This document shows, piece by piece, positions 8,778 to 17,064 of a stretch of DNA of 64,000 bases. Numbering within the stretch: the first letter of the stretch is position 1; every line of letters begins with the position of its first letter. Made by a program: the position numbers and the translations under genes. The notes beneath the pieces are model-generated. The model saw only the letters and a program-made list of their open reading frames with translations. It searched no databases and was not told the origin of the DNA. The stretch is from Novosphingobium sp. Leaf2 (GTDB lineage: Bacteria > Pseudomonadota > Alphaproteobacteria > Sphingomonadales > Sphingomonadaceae). Location: the NCBI RefSeq assembly GCF_001421325.1, contig NZ_LMJY01000012.1:434001-498000 (forward strand), written 5' to 3'.

Positions 8778-9697
8778 GCATGACGGGGTCGGTATCCGCC
8801 ATCGCCTTGGGCGCAACGCTGTATGTCCCGTGCATGCGCGGCGAGCTTTTCGCCACGGTGATCGGGGCGCGGCGCCCCGCAGGCCTGCGCTCGGCGGTGC
8901 TGTGCCTCGAAGATTCGGTGCGCGAAACCGACCTGCCCGCCGCACTGGGCCACCTCGCCGCGTTCCTGCGAATGCTTGCCGCCCGCGACCGCGCCAACAC
9001 AGATCCGCTGGTGTTCGTGCGCCCGCGCTCCGCCGGGATGCTGGAACATATCCTGTGCATGCCGGGGATCGAGCGGATCGATGGGTTTGTGATCCCCAAG
9101 GCACATGCCGATACCCTGCCGGCTTACCTCGCCCTCCCGCTGCACGACAGACACCGGCTGATGCCGACGCTGGAAACGCGCGAGGCCTGCGATCCGCATG
9201 AGATGCGCCGTTTCCGTGATCAGTTGCTGGCCGTGCAGGATCGAATCCTGGCGCTGCGGATCGGCGGCAACGACCTGCTGCAGGCGATGGGCTTGCGGCG
9301 CCTCGCCCACCGCACCGCGTATGAAGGGCCGCTGGGCGCCGTGATCGCCCAACTCGTCTCCAGCTTCGCGCCTTGGGGTTTCGCCCTGAGCGCCCCGGTG
9401 CTGGAACGCTTCGGCGATACGGCCTTGCTGCGTGAGGAAATGATCCGCGACATAGAGCATGGACTGCTGACCAAGACCGCGATTCATCCCGCCCAGATCG
9501 CCGTCATCCAGACCGCGCTGGCAGCGCCGGCTGACGATGTGGACGAAGCGCGGCTGCTGCTGGCCGAGGACGGCCCCGCGGTGTTCGGGCGCGACGGCGT
9601 GATGTGCGAGCCTGCGACGCATCGGATCTGGGCCACGCGTATGCTGGAGCGGGCGGCGCATTTCGGCATAGTCGAACCGCTCGCGTTGCGGGCATGA
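8774..9697 (+). CDS. HpcH/HpaI-aldolase-like C-C bond lyase of the ter module
   Basis: The 307-residue protein has a citrate-lyase-beta/HpcH fold pattern. VLCLEDSVRE carries the metal-binding Glu/Asp, FVRPRSAGML the substrate-binding Arg, and DGFVIPKAH and LMPTLETRE the next strands. IGGNDLLQAMGLRR is distinctive of the ter-linked branch. It would cleave or form a carbon-carbon bond in the predicted metabolite. The GTG at 8774 overlaps the stop of the previous gene; ATG at 8780 is an equal alternative. An ATP-grasp enzyme, often the partner in this module, is not present in the window. Confidence 0.87.
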   Translation: MSMTGSVSAIALGATLYVPCMRGELFATVIGARRPAGLRSAVLCLEDSVRETDLPAALGHLAAFLRMLAARDRANTDPLVFVRPRSAGMLEHILCMPGIERIDGFVIPKAHADTLPAYLALPLHDRHRLMPTLETREACDPHEMRRFRDQLLAVQDRILALRIGGNDLLQAMGLRRLAHRTAYEGPLGAVIAQLVSSFAPWGFALSAPVLERFGDTALLREEMIRDIEHGLLTKTAIHPAQIAVIQTALAAPADDVDEARLLLAEDGPAVFGRDGVMCEPATHRIWATRMLERAAHFGIVEPLALRA

Positions 9698-9716
9698 TTC
9701 ACACCAGGAGACGGCG

Positions 9717-10508
9717 ATGAGCGATTATCGGGTCAAGATCGACGAACAGGGCGCAGGTGGGGTGCGCTTCGAACTGTACCAGTTCGCCCGCAAGAGCCAC
9801 GCGCTGAGTACCGCCGTCCATACCCTGGGCGCCGCGGCAGCGGGCGCTTCGCCCAGCATCCATCTGCATCCGCCACATGGCGCCACGGCCCGCCAGGTCC
9901 GCATCGTGCTGGAAGGCGGGGCCGCGCTGCTCGAACCCGGCGCGCTGCAATATGCCCACGGGCGGCTTCAGGTCGACATGCAGAAGAACGCCGGCGCCGG
10001 CGGTTTCCTCAAACGTGCGATGACCTCGGCAGGCACCGGCGAAAGCGCCTTCGCCACCCGCTATTCGGGACACGGCGAGGTGTGGACCGAGGCAACCGCC
10101 AAGCACTTCATCCTTGCCGCGATGGACGGCCCGGGCGACGCGCTCATCCTTGATGACGGGGCGTTCTATGCCTGCGACGCCAATATCGAGCTATCGACCC
10201 ACATCCACCGATCCGTGCAGGGGCTGCTTTCCGGCAACGGGCTGATGCAGCCCAAGCTGGCCGGCCGGGGCGCGTTCGTGGTGGAGGCGCCGGTGCCAGT
10301 GGACGAAATCGAGGTGATCGAACTGGACGGTCAGGACGAACTCATCGTCGATGGTGACCTCATGCTGATGTTCTCGGCCGGCCTGCAAGTGGAACTGCGC
10401 CCCCTCGTGCGGGGGCTGCGCAACGCGATGCGCAGCGGCGAGGGGCTCGTCTACGTGTTTCGCGGCAAGGGCACGGTCTGGCTGACGCCGACGGTCCGGC
10501 TGGGCTGA
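9717..10508 (+). CDS. AIM24-family protein
   Basis: The 263-residue protein is dominated by beta-strand sequence and fits the AIM24 (DUF124/TerD-linked) family. LLSGNGLMQPKLAGRGAFVVE near residues 167-187 and LMLMFSAGLQVELRP near 218-232 are typical. It has no signal peptide. An AGGAGA site lies a few bases before the ATG. It is the last gene of the plus-strand ter run, 19 bases after the lyase. Bacterial AIM24 homologues recur in ter and stress loci, but no biochemical role is established; a scaffold function is only a guess. Confidence 0.8.
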   Translation: MSDYRVKIDEQGAGGVRFELYQFARKSHALSTAVHTLGAAAAGASPSIHLHPPHGATARQVRIVLEGGAALLEPGALQYAHGRLQVDMQKNAGAGGFLKRAMTSAGTGESAFATRYSGHGEVWTEATAKHFILAAMDGPGDALILDDGAFYACDANIELSTHIHRSVQGLLSGNGLMQPKLAGRGAFVVEAPVPVDEIEVIELDGQDELIVDGDLMLMFSAGLQVELRPLVRGLRNAMRSGEGLVYVFRGKGTVWLTPTVRLG

Positions 10509-10511
10509 GCC

Positions 10512-10988
10512 TTATCGCAGCGGATCGTCGCTGCCGTAGCGGTGGTCGATGAAGCGCAGGTTGTCCGCGAAACTGTCCAGGTCTTCCTGGGCCAGCGAAC
10601 GCGACAGCGCCTCAAGGCGGCCGACCATTTTTTCGAACCCCTGGTTGAGATTGTAGCTGGCCGAGCGCCCGGTCCTGCGGAAGATTTCGGCGCGATGCTC
10701 GGGCGGGATCTCGGCATAGCTGGCTACCAGCCGGGGCAGGTGACTGTCACGCATCTGGCGCACTTCGGCCAGCGCCGATATCATCAGCGGATCGTCTTGT
10801 GTGCGTGCTTCGACGTCGGCGATGAGCGCCAGCATCCGCGCCACGATCGGACGCGATGCGTCAGGCAGGCGAGGATCGTCCGCGCTCAACCGAGGAGGCG
10901 CAGGGTTCGCGCCCTCGTGTTGCACGGCCGGGACCACCTCCGGCCTGTTCCCGAACCACCCTGCCAATGTTTCCAGAAAACCGACCAC
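10512..10988 (-). CDS. Helical protein downstream of telA, XpaC-like by layout
   Basis: The 158-residue protein is not recognised with certainty. It begins with MVGFLETLAGWFGNRPE, has a proline-rich stretch, then long amphipathic helices (RPIVARMLALIADVEA, and SYNLNQGFEKMVGRLEALS) ending in DSFADNLRFIDHRYG. This helical order with a LPRLVASYAEIP middle resembles XpaC, the protein commonly encoded beside TelA in Firmicutes, though identity is low. It is 33 bases downstream of telA on the same strand and ends 3 bases from the AIM24 stop, so it is probably a TelA partner. Confidence 0.72.
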   Translation of the reverse strand: MVGFLETLAGWFGNRPEVVPAVQHEGANPAPPRLSADDPRLPDASRPIVARMLALIADVEARTQDDPLMISALAEVRQMRDSHLPRLVASYAEIPPEHRAEIFRRTGRSASYNLNQGFEKMVGRLEALSRSLAQEDLDSFADNLRFIDHRYGSDDPLR

Positions 10989-11021
10989 GATCGCCTTCTT
11001 AAGCGACGGGCCTGCATAGCG

Positions 11022-11879
11022 CTAGAGGGTGCGCGGCGATACCTGTGCCGCATCGATCGCGCGCCGGGCCTGCGCCAATGCATCGGCCAATGCCCGTTCG
11101 ACCTCCCGGCCCGATGCCGGCGTCGCCTGGGCTGCATCGACCGTGCGTTCCAGCGCTTGCGCTTGCTCCAGCAGATCCCGATTGCCGGAAATCGCCCGCC
11201 GCGCGGCCATCGCCGTGCGCAGGGCGGCAACGCTGGAATTGCGGGCACGGTCGATGGCCTGGCCAAGTGCCTCCTGTCCATCGGCGACCAATTGCAGCGC
11301 CAGCACCCCTTGGCCCGTTATCGCAAGCTGGGTAAGGACATCGCGCTCCCGTTCTACCAGGCGGGGGGCAAGCTTTTCCATAAGTATATGCGCACGCTCG
11401 GGTTGATCGATCGCCAGTTCGCGCGCGGCCGACTCGACCGCAGCGTGACAAGCGCGGATCAACGCCAATGCATCGTCCAGGCCGCGCTGCGCATCGTGCA
11501 ATCTCGCCTTGTCGGTTTCCAACGCGATAAGCGCGCGTGCGACAGTGTCGCTTTCGCGTTCCAGGCTTTCAACCAGGACGTTCAAATCGCCGGTGGCCGC
11601 TTCGCGCGGGCGCGAACCCCAGCCGAAGCGCAGACGCCTGGGGCGAGGCGCAGTATGGGTATCGGCAAGCGCCTGCAGCTGCCTCAGCACGCCGTCTGTG
11701 GAGTCGACAGCGGCGGTGCCGCGCGCCATCCGTTCCGCAGCCTGTGCAGCAGCACGTATTGCTGCCCGCCCCAAGCCGTCGATAGCCGAGATCGCGTCCT
11801 CTTCGCGCCCAAGCCATTGCCTAAGCAATTGGCGCGCCGTCTCTTTTATGTCGTGCGTTTGCGGCAGCAGGCCATTCAC
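11022..11879 (-). CDS. telA: TelA-family toxic anion resistance protein
   Basis: The 285-residue, almost fully helical protein has the TelA signature ALQLVADGQEALGQAIDRA followed by RNSSVAALRTAMAARRAI (about residues 205-242). It is shorter than typical TelA (about 350-400), mainly at the N-terminus, which here starts with a basic helix and an Arg/Pro-rich segment. TelA is linked to tellurite and cell-envelope stress resistance; its mechanism is unknown. It is transcribed toward the ter run, with the XpaC-like gene behind it. The start is an ATG at 11879, with 225 bases to the divergent response-regulator gene. Confidence 0.88.
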   Translation of the reverse strand: MNGLLPQTHDIKETARQLLRQWLGREEDAISAIDGLGRAAIRAAAQAAERMARGTAAVDSTDGVLRQLQALADTHTAPRPRRLRFGWGSRPREAATGDLNVLVESLERESDTVARALIALETDKARLHDAQRGLDDALALIRACHAAVESAARELAIDQPERAHILMEKLAPRLVERERDVLTQLAITGQGVLALQLVADGQEALGQAIDRARNSSVAALRTAMAARRAISGNRDLLEQAQALERTVDAAQATPASGREVERALADALAQARRAIDAAQVSPRTL

Positions 11880-12047
11880 CGGTGTGCAAGCCTCTTGTCT
11901 TGTGGTGGGCCGCTACTTGGGGTTTTTTCATCGCGAGCTCAAGCGGGCTTTTGCCCCCGTTGAAGGGAAACCCAGCGAGAGTGGCGGTCCTAGCGGCGTG
12001 GTTTACAGCTTTTAATTCATTGCGGCGCGATGATGCCGATTGCTTGC

Positions 12048-12072
12048 GGAACGACAACGCGTCTGCAGCATT
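12048..12072 (+). promoter_or_regulatory. EcfG-type stress promoter (near match) for the response regulator
   Basis: GGAAC at 12048-12052 and CATT at 12069-12072 are separated by 16 bases, one mismatch from the alphaproteobacterial general stress promoter GGAAC-N16/17-CGTT. It lies about 33 bases before the TTG start of the response-regulator gene, the right distance for its promoter. Confidence 0.5.
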
Positions 12073-12104
12073 ATAGTGAATTAGGATACCAAGGGGCCTG
12101 TAAG

Positions 12105-12488
12105 TTGAAGACTGTACTGATCGTCGAGGACGAGATTTTCATTGCGATGGAAATCGAACGCATTCTGCAGGATGCCGGCTATCGCGTCGTCGCGATCGCC
12201 GCCGATCAGAACGACGCGCTCAGCATGGGTCATTCCGCCGAAGTGGCTTTCGTGGATCTCAACCTGCGCGATGGCCCCACCGGCGCCGTTATCGCACGCG
12301 AACTGGCCGCAAAACACGGTGTCAGCATCATCTACGTAACGGCAAATCCGGCGCAGATCGGCGAACCTGCGTGCACCGCGATCGGCTGCATTCGCAAGCC
12401 ATTCACCGACGACGCGATCCTGGCGGCAGCCGCCGCTGCCGCAGGATCAGGCCATCATGCCGCACATGAGGCGATCATCCGGATATAG
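12105..12488 (+). CDS. Single-domain response regulator (HWE-kinase-linked type)
   Basis: A TTG at 12105 with AAGGGG eight bases upstream is the best start, giving 127 residues beginning MKTVLIVEDEIFIAMEIE; an upstream ATG in frame would add non-family sequence. It is a lone receiver domain: acidic pair VEDE, phospho-acceptor Asp in FVDLNLRDG, Thr in IYVTANP, and Lys in IRKPF. There is no output domain. The receiver type with an IIYVTANPAQIG strand is common among PhyR/HWE-kinase partners. It ends by overlapping the 3' end of the convergent HWE kinase gene by 14 bases, which makes that kinase its likely partner. Confidence 0.9.
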   Translation: MKTVLIVEDEIFIAMEIERILQDAGYRVVAIAADQNDALSMGHSAEVAFVDLNLRDGPTGAVIARELAAKHGVSIIYVTANPAQIGEPACTAIGCIRKPFTDDAILAAAAAAAGSGHHAAHEAIIRI

Positions 12489-14010
12489 CACTTTGCTCTA
12501 CGGCTATTGGCCGGGGGCGGCGCAGCATGGCTGATGCGGGTATTTTCATCCGCACGTTCAGCCCATCGGCATCCCAGCAGCGCTCAATCGTGCCCGCCAT
12601 CTGGCGCACCACGCTAAGTTCGATCAGCTTGCTGCCGAATCCGGCATCCGACGGCGCACTGGCGATCGGCCCGCCGCGTTCCAGCCAGTCCAGCACCGTA
12701 TAGTCGCCCTCGGTAGAACACCGGATCACGACCGTGCCGTCCGTCACCGAAAGCGCGCCGTACTTGGCTGCGTTGGTGCCCAGTTCGTGGAAGCTGAGCG
12801 CCAGCGGCGTGGCCGAATGATCATCTATGGTGATGTCCTCGCCCTCGATGGTCACGCGTTCCACGTACGCGGCAAGAAGCTGCGTCAGCATGCCCGAAAG
12901 GCTGTTCGGGCGGCTTGATGGGCGCGACAGGTCGCTGTGCGGGCGCACGAAATCATGCGCCCGGCCAAGCGCCAGAATGCGGTTGCGCAAATCGTCCGCC
13001 GCATCGGCAAGTTCGGGCCGATCGCGGGTGGAGAAGCTGATAAGCCCGTTCACCACAGAGAAGATGTTCTTGATCCGGTGGCTCAGTTCCTGCGCGATGA
13101 CTTCGCGCTGCGCCTGGGTCATCTTGTGGTCATGGATATCCGTGCATGTACCGAACCAGCGGGTAACCTTTCCGTCCTTGCCACGGATCGGCAAGGCCCG
13201 GCCCAGCGTCCAGCGATACTGCCCATCGGCATTGCGCAGGCGGTATTCGATTTCGTAGGGGTCGCCGGTTTCCAGGCTATGGCGCCATGCCGTCCAAGCC
13301 CGTTCCTGATCGTCGGGATGGAACATGCCGTTCCATGCCTCACCGTCAGTAGAGCCGACCGGCATGCCGGTGAACTCGTACCAGCGCGCGTTGTAGTAGT
13401 CATGAAATCCGTCGGGCTGCGTTGACCACACCATTTGCGGCATCGCGTCAGCCAGAACGCGAAAGCGCATGGCCTCTTCTTCCAGCTCACGGCTGGTGCG
13501 GATCTGCGAGCGGCGCTGCGTCAACCGTCCGACGATATTGTCCGCCATCACCCGCAGACCCTGTTGCTGGATGGCGGTCAGACCCTCGCGCGGCTTCCGG
13601 TCAATCACGCACAGTGCGCCGATCTGCACGCCATCGTCGGATACCAGCGGCGCACCGGCATAGAAGCGGATGCCCGGATCGCCGACCACCAGTGCGTTGG
13701 TGCTGAACCGTGGATCGCAGGTGGCATCAGGCACGACCATGATTTCCCAGCCCCGCATGGTATGCGCGCAGAACGAAGTTTCGCGCGGCGTTTCCGTGGC
13801 ATCGAGCCCGGTGCGCACGGGAAACCACTGGCGATGCCCTTCCACGATGCTGACCAGCGCGATCGGCACTTGGCACAGTTCGGAGGCGAAATCGGTGATT
13901 GCCTTCAGGCCATTATCCCCTTCCAGCCCGTGGACATCGAAGGCCGCAAGGTTGGACAGACGCGCTTCTTCTTGCGGGGAAAACGAATTTCTCAAAAATG
14001 CGTCAGACAT
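12475..14010 (-). CDS. GAF-PAS sensor histidine kinase of the HWE family
   Basis: The 511-residue soluble kinase has a GAF domain at about 30-170 (FCAHTMRGWEIMVVPD, IRFYAGAPLVSDDG), a PAS/PAC domain at about 185-300 (MPQMVWSTQPDGFHDYYN), and an HWE kinase domain at about 310-490. The phospho-acceptor region is ELSHRIKNIFSVVNGL, the N-box is HELGTNAAKYGAL, and the family WxE motif is DWLERGG. Such kinases feed the alphaproteobacterial general stress response or single-domain regulators; cytosolic GAF and PAS domains suggest an internal signal. It converges with the response-regulator gene. Confidence 0.93.
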   Translation of the reverse strand: MSDAFLRNSFSPQEEARLSNLAAFDVHGLEGDNGLKAITDFASELCQVPIALVSIVEGHRQWFPVRTGLDATETPRETSFCAHTMRGWEIMVVPDATCDPRFSTNALVVGDPGIRFYAGAPLVSDDGVQIGALCVIDRKPREGLTAIQQQGLRVMADNIVGRLTQRRSQIRTSRELEEEAMRFRVLADAMPQMVWSTQPDGFHDYYNARWYEFTGMPVGSTDGEAWNGMFHPDDQERAWTAWRHSLETGDPYEIEYRLRNADGQYRWTLGRALPIRGKDGKVTRWFGTCTDIHDHKMTQAQREVIAQELSHRIKNIFSVVNGLISFSTRDRPELADAADDLRNRILALGRAHDFVRPHSDLSRPSSRPNSLSGMLTQLLAAYVERVTIEGEDITIDDHSATPLALSFHELGTNAAKYGALSVTDGTVVIRCSTEGDYTVLDWLERGGPIASAPSDAGFGSKLIELSVVRQMAGTIERCWDADGLNVRMKIPASAMLRRPRPIAVEQSAISG

Positions 14011-14117
14011 CTAAAAAGCCTTTTGCCACGAAGCCGGGCCAGGCTCATCGCTTCCCAATGCCATAGCGAAATGTGCTAGCATAAGCGCATGATTTTTACT
14101 GGTCGCTGAAACAAGCA

Positions 14118-14147
14118 GAGGCCGCCCCGTGGTGCGGAGCGGCCCCT
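14118..14147 (-). terminator. Hairpin behind csbD
   Basis: Arms at 14120-14129 and 14135-14144 pair over ten bases with one wobble and a five-base loop. It begins about 20 bases after the csbD stop on the minus strand. The U-tract is poor, so termination efficiency is uncertain. Confidence 0.55.
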
Positions 14148-14164
14148 TCTGGATGCAATCAAGA

Positions 14165-14347
14165 TCAGATCTTGTCGCCAAGTGCGCCCTTGACGCTGCC
14201 CTTGACGTCCTGACCAGTGCCCTTGAGCTGCTGGGCCTTGCCTTCGGCTTCCAGGCGGTCGTTGTCCGTAGCCTTGCCAACGGCTTCCTTGACGTTGCCG
14301 GCGATCTTGTTGCCAGCGGCGCTTACCTTGTCCGTAAACTCACCCAT
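14165..14347 (-). CDS. CsbD-family general stress protein
   Basis: The 60-residue charged protein is of the CsbD type: MGEFTDKVSAAGNKIAGNVK, then EAVGKATDNDRLEAEGKAQQ and a GxxQxxKG repeat. It has no signal peptide or membrane segment. CsbD proteins are small, abundant stress proteins of unknown mechanism, often under general stress control. An AAGGAGG site lies seven bases upstream, and an EcfG-like promoter lies 50-75 bases before the start, which fits the family. It stands alone between the HWE kinase and the reductase gene. Confidence 0.9.
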   Translation of the reverse strand: MGEFTDKVSAAGNKIAGNVKEAVGKATDNDRLEAEGKAQQLKGTGQDVKGSVKGALGDKI

Positions 14348-14395
14348 GGTGGCCTCCTTCTTGGATCAATATCGAGGCCGATGCCTCATGTATCA

Positions 14396-14420
14396 AACCG
14401 ATTTACATACGTTAGGTTCC
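14396..14420 (-). promoter_or_regulatory. EcfG-type stress promoter (near match) for csbD
   Basis: On the minus strand GGAAC (14420-14416) is followed after 16 bases by GGTT (14399-14396), one mismatch from the GGAAC-N16-CGTT consensus. It sits about 50 bases before the csbD start. Confidence 0.5.
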
Positions 14421-14466
14421 GCAGCATTTCGCACCGCCGTCGCCCTGTGCGGTTTCTTGCCCCAGT

Positions 14467-16938
14467 TCAGTACACGTCCCGCAGATACCGACCCGCTTCC
14501 GCCATCCGCTCCATACTATCGATACCAAAGATACCGGACAGCGCATCATGCACGCCTTGCGCCATGCCATTCAGGCTGCCGCAGACCAAAACAGTGGCGC
14601 CGGCCTCCACCCATTCCGCGATGGCGTCCGCGTGCGCTCTTACCAGATCCTGTACATAGCGGCCGTAATCGCCATCACGTGAGAAGCAGCGGTCCAGCCG
14701 CGCCAAAGTGCCGTCGGCCAGCCAGGCGCGCAGTTCGGTGTCGAAGTAGCTTTCGTGCGCGACATGGCGCTCGCCGAACAGCAGCCAGTGCCCCCGCCCG
14801 CCCGCATGCGCCTGCGCCCGCAGATGCGCGCGCAGACCAGCGATGCCGGTGCCGTTGCCGATCAGGATCAGGCGCGTATCGTCGCCGGGCTCCGCCGCGA
14901 CCCGAAAGCCGGGATTGGCCCGCAGGCGCAGCGGCGTGGAAGCGCCAAGCGGCAGGTGTGCAGTCAGCCAGCCGGAGCCTGCGCCCAGCCGCCCGTCATC
15001 GTGGCGGACCTGCCGCACCACCAGGTCGAGCGTCCCGTCCGCCGGGATCGAGGCTGCGGAGTATTCGCGCGTCGCAGCGCCGGGGTGCGCAGTGGTGGCG
15101 ATAGCCTGCGCAGGCGCCGTCAAGACCCCCCCCTCGGCCATCGTGGCAAAGGCCAATGCGCTTTCCTCGTCGGCAGGCGCAAGGCCGGGCTGCACTTCCA
15201 CGATATCCCCGGCCTGCCACTGTGCGTCATGCCCGGCGGGCGGCTCGAACCGCAAATGATAGGCCGGGGGCGCAGCGCTGCCCGGATTGAGCGCGATACG
15301 CTCCACCAGCGTCCAGGCGGCAAACGTGGGGCCTGCCTGGCCGCGCGTTCCCGCCACTGCGCCCTGCTGGCGCAGCGCGGACTGCCACGCCGTTTGCGCA
15401 TGCGCATCCGCGTGATCCATCGCGATCATGGGAAACAGCGCGGTGGCGCCCCAGCGGGCCAGCCAAGCGTCCACCGCGATGCCGTAGCCGCAGAAATCGG
15501 CATATTCGCGGTCACCGAGCGCCAGCACCCCATAGTGCAGATGCGCAAGGTCAATCCCGTCTCCACGCAGCAGGCGCGATGTAAATCCGCGCGCCATATC
15601 GGGCGGCTCGCCATCGCCATAAGTGCTGACGACGAAGAGCGCTTTCGTGGCGGCGCGCAGCATGTCGGCGGTGACCTTGCCCGCCGGCACCACGCGGGCC
15701 TGCACGCCGCCGGTGCCCAACGCCTGCGCCGCGTTATGCGCCAGCAGCTGCGCGGTGCCGGTCTGGCTGGCATAGACGATCAGCAGATCGCCGGGCTCTG
15801 AGCCTGCGGCACCACCGGCCAAAGCCCGCGCCAGGCGCGTGCGCTTGCGGCGCGACAGGTAGAGCAGGAACCCGGTGACTGTGAACAGCGGCATCGTCAG
15901 GCTGGTGAGCAGCATCACGATCCGCCCCGGCAGGCCGAAGAACGCGCCGCGATGCAGTTCCAGCATGCTTTGCGTGATAACGGTGCCCAGCGGGCGGCGA
16001 TCGTACAGGTCGCGTTTGGTAAGTTTGGCCGTGCCGGGCGCATAGCTGAACCGGTCCGTCTGGCGCGGGTGCCGGGCGTCGGCGGTGCGCGCATCGAAGG
16101 TGATCGCCTTCATCGGCGCGGCGGGGGCCGGCCGGGCGATGCGCACCCAGGCGTAGCGATTGCCCGTCTCGGCGCGGAACGCCAAGAAGGCCGGGTCGAT
16201 CGCGGGACGCGGGGCGATGCCGCCGCCCTTGCGGTCCTTGTCCTCGGCCCCGTCCTTGCCGGTCAGCACGTAGGACACCCCGCTGCGATACCAGTCGTAG
16301 CTCCACCACAAGCCGGTGGCGGCGCTGAGCAGGTAGAACGCCAGCACCCAGGTGCCGATCACCACATGGAGCGAGCGCCACAAGTTGCGCCCGGTCTTGC
16401 GCACGTCCACCACCAGCCATGCGCGCCAGTCGGACGCGGTGCGCGGCCAGCGCAGATACAGGCCCGACAGCGCGAAGAAAATCAGGGCGATCGCGCTGAA
16501 TCCGGTGATCTGGCGCCCGATGCCGTTGCCGCCGCCGGGCAGCGCCAACCACCGGTGCAGCCCGTCCATCGTTTCGAAAAAGGGCGCCGCTTTGGGTGCG
16601 CCCAGCCAGCGTCCGGTGGCGCGGTCAACCCGCCCTTCGATGCGTGCGCGCCCTGCGCTGGCGGTCAGCCGCACGGCGTGCGAGCGTTCGCGCGGCGTTT
16701 CCCAGTCCAGCCGGCTGACGTAGTAGCCGGGGTGATCGGCCTCAGCCCGCGCGATCAGGGCATCGGGCAGCAGATCCGGCGCGGCGGGCACGCCTGGCGC
16801 GTACAGCGCGGGCGACAGCGCCTCGCTGATCTCGTCCTCGAAGCTCATCGATGCGCCGGTCACGCCCATGATGGCGAGCACCAGCCCGGCGGTAATGCCC
16901 AGAAACCAGTGGATCTGAAAGAAGACGCGCCGTGTCAC
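14467..16938 (-). CDS. PepSY membrane domain fused to flavodoxin/FAD/NADPH reductase
   Basis: The product is about 823 residues from a GTG at 16938 (peptide VTRRVFFQIHWFLG). The frame stays open 81 bases upstream to a TTG, but that stretch overlaps the promoter region. Residues 1-380 form a PepSY-associated membrane part with about four segments and conserved His (IHWFLGITAGLVLAIMG, LHRWLALPGGGNGIG, LHVVIGTWVL). A flavodoxin domain follows (LLIVYASQTGTAQLLA; STYGDGEPPD), then an FAD and NAD(P)H reductase as in sulfite reductase alpha (RLILIGNGTGIAGLRA; VLVCGSLNGMAQGV). It is probably an inner-membrane reductase freeing iron from siderophores, since it diverges from a TonB-dependent receptor 126 bases away. 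Confidence 0.9.
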   Translation of the reverse strand: MTRRVFFQIHWFLGITAGLVLAIMGVTGASMSFEDEISEALSPALYAPGVPAAPDLLPDALIARAEADHPGYYVSRLDWETPRERSHAVRLTASAGRARIEGRVDRATGRWLGAPKAAPFFETMDGLHRWLALPGGGNGIGRQITGFSAIALIFFALSGLYLRWPRTASDWRAWLVVDVRKTGRNLWRSLHVVIGTWVLAFYLLSAATGLWWSYDWYRSGVSYVLTGKDGAEDKDRKGGGIAPRPAIDPAFLAFRAETGNRYAWVRIARPAPAAPMKAITFDARTADARHPRQTDRFSYAPGTAKLTKRDLYDRRPLGTVITQSMLELHRGAFFGLPGRIVMLLTSLTMPLFTVTGFLLYLSRRKRTRLARALAGGAAGSEPGDLLIVYASQTGTAQLLAHNAAQALGTGGVQARVVPAGKVTADMLRAATKALFVVSTYGDGEPPDMARGFTSRLLRGDGIDLAHLHYGVLALGDREYADFCGYGIAVDAWLARWGATALFPMIAMDHADAHAQTAWQSALRQQGAVAGTRGQAGPTFAAWTLVERIALNPGSAAPPAYHLRFEPPAGHDAQWQAGDIVEVQPGLAPADEESALAFATMAEGGVLTAPAQAIATTAHPGAATREYSAASIPADGTLDLVVRQVRHDDGRLGAGSGWLTAHLPLGASTPLRLRANPGFRVAAEPGDDTRLILIGNGTGIAGLRAHLRAQAHAGGRGHWLLFGERHVAHESYFDTELRAWLADGTLARLDRCFSRDGDYGRYVQDLVRAHADAIAEWVEAGATVLVCGSLNGMAQGVHDALSGIFGIDSMERMAEAGRYLRDVY

Positions 16939-17010
16939 TACCGTTCCCGAAACCGCGTCCGTCCTGAACCCGGCGACCGACCTATCACCCAGTCTGCCAA
17001 AAAATGCAAT

Positions 17011-17025
17011 TGCGAACAATTCGCA
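17011..17025. promoter_or_regulatory. Palindromic operator, Fur-like, between reductase and receptor
   Basis: TGCGAA and TTCGCA form a perfect inverted repeat with a three-base spacer (CAA). It is the only such palindrome in the short space between the divergent reductase and receptor starts, 40 bases before the receptor ATG. Position and the iron-uptake context suggest a Fur-type repressor site; the sequence is not a proven box for this group. Confidence 0.5.
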
Positions 17026-17064
17026 GTATCACTATGGGGGCGTTATTCGCACGTGGGGGCATAC

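Noticed and set aside
15952..17064. N-terminal extension of the TonB receptor frame by 371 codons
   Set aside because: It is antisense to the PepSY reductase; the receptor has a signal peptide at ATG 17065.
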